Assembly: GCA_964364145.1 (NCBI GenBank)
Contig: CAYILC010000015.1
Coordinates: 1 to 16,485, forward strand
DNA length: 16,485 bases
Source: CAYILC01 sp964364145
GTDB taxonomy: Bacteria; Patescibacteriota; Microgenomatia; UBA1400; UBA12028
Direction: 5' to 3'
The notes beneath the pieces are model-generated. The model saw only the letters and a program-made list of their open reading frames with translations, had not been told where the DNA came from and did not search any database. Of this stretch, positions 14,621 through 16,485 are shown piece by piece; the stretch's first letter is position 1, and every line of letters begins with the position of its first letter. A program made the position numbers and the translations under genes.

Positions 14621-14789
14621 AGATACTCCTTTATACGCATTACTGCATGATTACATGACAAAAAACATGTGCTGTGAAAAGTACGGGAAGAAACCCGGGA
14701 ATCCGGTGATTATTTGCCTGCTAGAGTTAAAACTTGCAACAATGACATAAGCAAATTGGCTAATATTCCAGTACGTTCAAAGCTCCTGC

Positions 14790-14818
14790 ATTGTACTGTA
14801 CTAAGGGGAGAGCGTCAA
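14790..14818 (-). promoter_or_regulatory. Sigma-70-type promoter of rny
   Basis: On the minus strand TTGACG (14818-14813) and TACAAT (14795-14790) are separated by exactly 17 bp, the best two-hexamer promoter in the window. It starts just after recA and predicts a start near 14783, hence a leader of about 163 nt before rny. The leader contains a possible 12-codon frame (MSLLQVLTLAGK) and a small CGGG/CCCG hairpin near 14684-14699. Confidence 0.6.
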
Positions 14819-14835
14819 TCTTATGAAAATACGTA

Positions 14836-15945
14836 TTAGTCAATCTTTTCTTTGACATCTCGGGGCACTTTGCCAAGACTGATCTTTGCATGAATTGCGT
14901 TCTCAAGTTCCAGCATGAGCTTTGGATTTTGCTCGAGTTCTTGTCTTAGCGCTTCTCTGCCTTGCGCGAGCACCTCACCTTTATATTTATAAAAACTGCC
15001 AGCTTTCTCGAGAACACCAACTGCGAGTTCTGACGCCACGTCGATAATACTACCCGACTTGGAAATACCTCCCTTATTCATGATGTCAAACTCTGCTGTG
15101 CGAAACGGTGGGGCAATCTTGTTCTTCACAATCTTTGCGCGGTGTCTACTGCCGATGATCACTTCCCCTTCTTGCACATTCCCGATCTTGCGCATATCAA
15201 TGCGAATCGAGGTATAAAACTTAAGCGCTTGCCCGCCCGTTGTGGTCTCGGGATTGCCGAACATGACGCCGATCTTCATACGCAGTTGGTTGGTGAAGAT
15301 AAGGAGAGTCTTTGACTTACTGATGGCTGCGGTGAGTTTTCGCAATGCCTGCGACATCAAACGTGCTTGCATACCCATGACCGCGTCACCCATATCACCC
15401 TCAAGTTCTGCTTTTGGAACAAGCGCGGCAACCGAGTCGACAACAATCACATCTACTGCACCGGAGCGAATCAGCGTTTCGGTAATCTCGAGCGCTTGTT
15501 CGCCGTTGTCCGGTTGAGAGATTAACAGTTCATCAAGTTTGACGCCAATAGCCTCGGCGCGTTGTGGGTCTAAAGCGTGTTCCGCGTCAATAAATGCCGC
15601 TGCACCACCCTTTTTCTGAACCTCCGCAATAACGTGGAGACAAACCGTGGTTTTTCCCGAGGCTTCTGGTCCATAAATCTCAACAATTCTTCCGCGAGGG
15701 AAACCGCCGATGCCAAGCGCCACATCAAGCGCGATAGATCCGCTAGAAACCGATGGAATAACTTCCTGATTTTGCATCCGCTCACCCAACCGCATGATTG
15801 AACCCTTGCCATACGTTTTATCAATCTGCTGCATGGCAATGCTTAAAGCCTGCATTTTCTCGCCTTTTATCCCGCCTTCATCCGAGTGCTGAATTGGCTG
15901 ATGCGTTGTTTTTGGTGGAACAACTGTTTTTGTAGCGATCGGCAT
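14836..15945 (-). CDS. recA: Recombinase RecA
   Basis: RecA forms ATP-dependent filaments on single-stranded DNA, carries out strand exchange and activates the SOS response where one exists. The 369-residue protein has an N-terminal extension of about 30 residues rich in Thr, Pro and His before MQALSIAMQQIDKTYGKGSI. Walker A is GPEASGKT at 92-99 and VIVVDSVAAL is Walker B. Loop L1 is in EGDMGDAVMGMQARL and loop L2 is in NQLRMKIGVMFGNPETTTGG. The C-terminus ends KVPRDVKEKID and lacks a long acidic tail. AAAGGAG precedes the ATG at 15945, and a 16-bp palindrome abuts it. Two small membrane-protein genes end 47 bp upstream, so recA may be read from the box-bearing promoter at 16338-16370. Confidence 0.98.
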   Translation of the reverse strand: MPIATKTVVPPKTTHQPIQHSDEGGIKGEKMQALSIAMQQIDKTYGKGSIMRLGERMQNQEVIPSVSSGSIALDVALGIGGFPRGRIVEIYGPEASGKTTVCLHVIAEVQKKGGAAAFIDAEHALDPQRAEAIGVKLDELLISQPDNGEQALEITETLIRSGAVDVIVVDSVAALVPKAELEGDMGDAVMGMQARLMSQALRKLTAAISKSKTLLIFTNQLRMKIGVMFGNPETTTGGQALKFYTSIRIDMRKIGNVQEGEVIIGSRHRAKIVKNKIAPPFRTAEFDIMNKGGISKSGSIIDVASELAVGVLEKAGSFYKYKGEVLAQGREALRQELEQNPKLMLELENAIHAKISLGKVPRDVKEKID

Positions 15946-15956
15946 ATCTCTCCTTT

Positions 15957-15972
15957 ATTTCTGGGCAGAAAT
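15957..15972. promoter_or_regulatory. 16-bp palindrome just upstream of the recA ribosome-binding site
   Basis: ATTTCTG-GG-CAGAAAT is a perfect inverted repeat of 7-bp arms around two bases, directly next to AAAGGAG. As DNA it could be an operator; as RNA it could form a six-pair hairpin close to the ribosome site. It does not match the E. coli (CTGT-N8-ACAG) or Bacillus (GAAC-N4-GTTC) LexA boxes. Confidence 0.4.
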
Positions 15973-15992
15973 AATGTTTAAGTTTGTATGGC

Positions 15993-16136
15993 TTACGAGT
16001 GTGTGCGTTTTTGACGTTCTTTGTCCAACCTTCGATTCTCGATGATACCAAGAACAAAGATGGTAAATGCAAAAAGACCTAATCCAACAGACCAAACAAG
16101 TACAGGATCGATAGTGTTGTTTAATGTTTCAAACAT
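15993..16136 (-). CDS. Small single-helix membrane protein, 47 residues
   Basis: This short gene reads MFETLNNTIDPVLVWSVGLG, then a hydrophobic stretch LFAFTIFVLGII, then a basic tail ENRRLDKERQKRTHS. It should span the membrane once (about residues 12-32), with the charged tail in the cytoplasm. A GGAG site lies five bases before the ATG at 16136. The gene overlaps the end of the 69-residue membrane protein by 16 bp, so the two are probably made together. I do not recognise the family. Its size and single helix recall small membrane regulators or subunits, but no function is assigned. recA follows after 47 bp. Confidence 0.6.
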   Translation of the reverse strand: MFETLNNTIDPVLVWSVGLGLFAFTIFVLGIIENRRLDKERQKRTHS

Positions 16137-16330
16137 ATTTGCTCCATATACTTCCCTAAGATAAAAAGTATAAGAAAAGATATCAACCCAATAATAGCAT
16201 ACCCAAACTGTTTTTGAAGGATACTAATGAGAAAAAACCCTCCATAAGTAAGCTTGCTTAAATCATATACATAAAGATATGACTGTTTCGTAAAAAGAAC
16301 GTGTAGTATTTGTGCTGAAATCGTTTTCAT
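16121..16330 (-). CDS. Small membrane protein, 69 residues
   Basis: The frame has two possible ATGs. The one at 16330 (MKTISAQILHVLFTKQSYLY) is preferred because the promoter predicts transcription from about 16331; the other, at 16336, adds two residues. A clear membrane helix is FGYAIIGLISFLILFILGKYM near the C-terminus. A weaker hydrophobic segment, YGGFFLISIL, precedes it. No known family is recognised. It is first in a cluster with the 47-residue protein, overlapping it, and then recA. No Shine-Dalgarno site is seen, consistent with a leaderless message. The promoter carries the same direct-repeat box as comM. Confidence 0.55.
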   Translation of the reverse strand: MKTISAQILHVLFTKQSYLYVYDLSKLTYGGFFLISILQKQFGYAIIGLISFLILFILGKYMEQICLKH

Positions 16331-16337
16331 TTCCATT

Positions 16338-16370
16338 GTTATACCACTCGAACCTTACAGAACGATTACA
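16338..16370 (-). promoter_or_regulatory. Promoter of the small-membrane-protein/recA cluster with TTACA-N6-TTACA box
   Basis: TTACAGAACGATTACAA on the plus strand carries half-sites at 16355-16359 and 16366-16370, an 11-bp period. The extended -10 TGGTATAAC (hexamer 16343-16338, minus strand) lies 11 bp from the nearer half-site. Box sequence, spacing and orientation match the comM promoter. Flanking CGAAcC and AAAAxG bases are also shared. Confidence 0.6.
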
Positions 16371-16446
16371 AAACGGTAATTGGTGCGGTTCGTTGTATAA
16401 ACTTTGGAAACTTAAGATGACTAATAACTAATCTATCAATCTAATG

Positions 16447-16485
16447 TCGGAGTGCTGAGAATCGAACTCAGACCGCGTACACCCC
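16447..16485 (-). tRNA. tRNA-Pro, 3' part (cut by window edge), anticodon probably GGG
   Basis: The T arm CTGAG-TTCGATT-CTCAG pairs perfectly and is followed by the acceptor strand CACTCCG and discriminator A. CCA is not encoded (CAT follows), so it must be added by an enzyme. Reading back, GTACG would be the 3' anticodon stem and GGGGT the anticodon GGG plus G37 and U38, as in E. coli proL. With a different variable-loop count the anticodon would still end in GG with a G at 37, so proline is likely. The 5' half lies outside the window. Confidence 0.8.

Noticed and set aside
1..16485. CRISPR array, insertion sequence or prophage
   Set aside because: No regularly spaced repeats, transposase-like frames, terminal repeats or phage genes were seen on either strand.

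Overview
The window looks like a chromosomal segment from an uncultivated, small-genome bacterium, most likely Patescibacteria/CPR (Parcubacteria-like). The signs are the set of protein types (an MscS-type conserved TM-helix protein, COG4586/4587/3694-type ABC exporter parts, RNase Y, a trimmed MiaB), many overlapping or very small genes, and a tRNA with no encoded CCA. UGA is used as a normal stop (for example at the end of miaA), so the UGA-as-glycine code of Gracilibacteria/Absconditabacteria is excluded. The assignment is by inspection only. Almost everything is on the minus strand; the one clear plus-strand gene is the RNase P RNA.

Layout: (1) 1-1841, a type II restriction-modification pair: an alpha-type, probably N4-cytosine, methyltransferase followed 4 nt later by the start of a probable endonuclease cut by the window edge. 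It is more AT-rich by eye than its surroundings. (2) 1859-3420, comM (YifB family) with an unusual promoter. (3) 3461-4190, a small mechanosensitive-channel-type membrane protein. (4) 4376-5200, an unrecognised 146-aa protein divergent from rnpB (plus strand). (5) 5216-8338, miaB-miaA-AI-2E permease, overlapping genes in one unit that makes ms2i6A37 on tRNA and adds a membrane transporter. (6) 8345-12584, a five-gene ABC exporter locus: two permease pairs around one ATPase. (7) 12614-14818, rny and hup, with a long hairpin behind hup and a long leader before rny. (8) 14836-16370, two tiny membrane proteins followed by recA. (9) 16447-16485, the 3' part of a tRNA-Pro.

The most interesting signal is regulatory. 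A near-identical direct-repeat box (TTACA-N6-TTACA, 11-bp period) lies upstream of both comM and the small-membrane-protein/recA cluster, in both cases exactly 11 bp from an extended -10 hexamer. ComM and RecA both act on incoming single-stranded DNA in natural transformation, so a shared competence or recombination regulon is a testable idea. A second pattern is that several transcription units have an extended -10 element ending only 5-9 nt before the ATG, which predicts leaderless or nearly leaderless mRNAs, while rny, hup, recA and the channel gene have clear Shine-Dalgarno sites. No CRISPR array, insertion sequence or phage gene was seen. No gene-free stretch exceeds about 220 bases.
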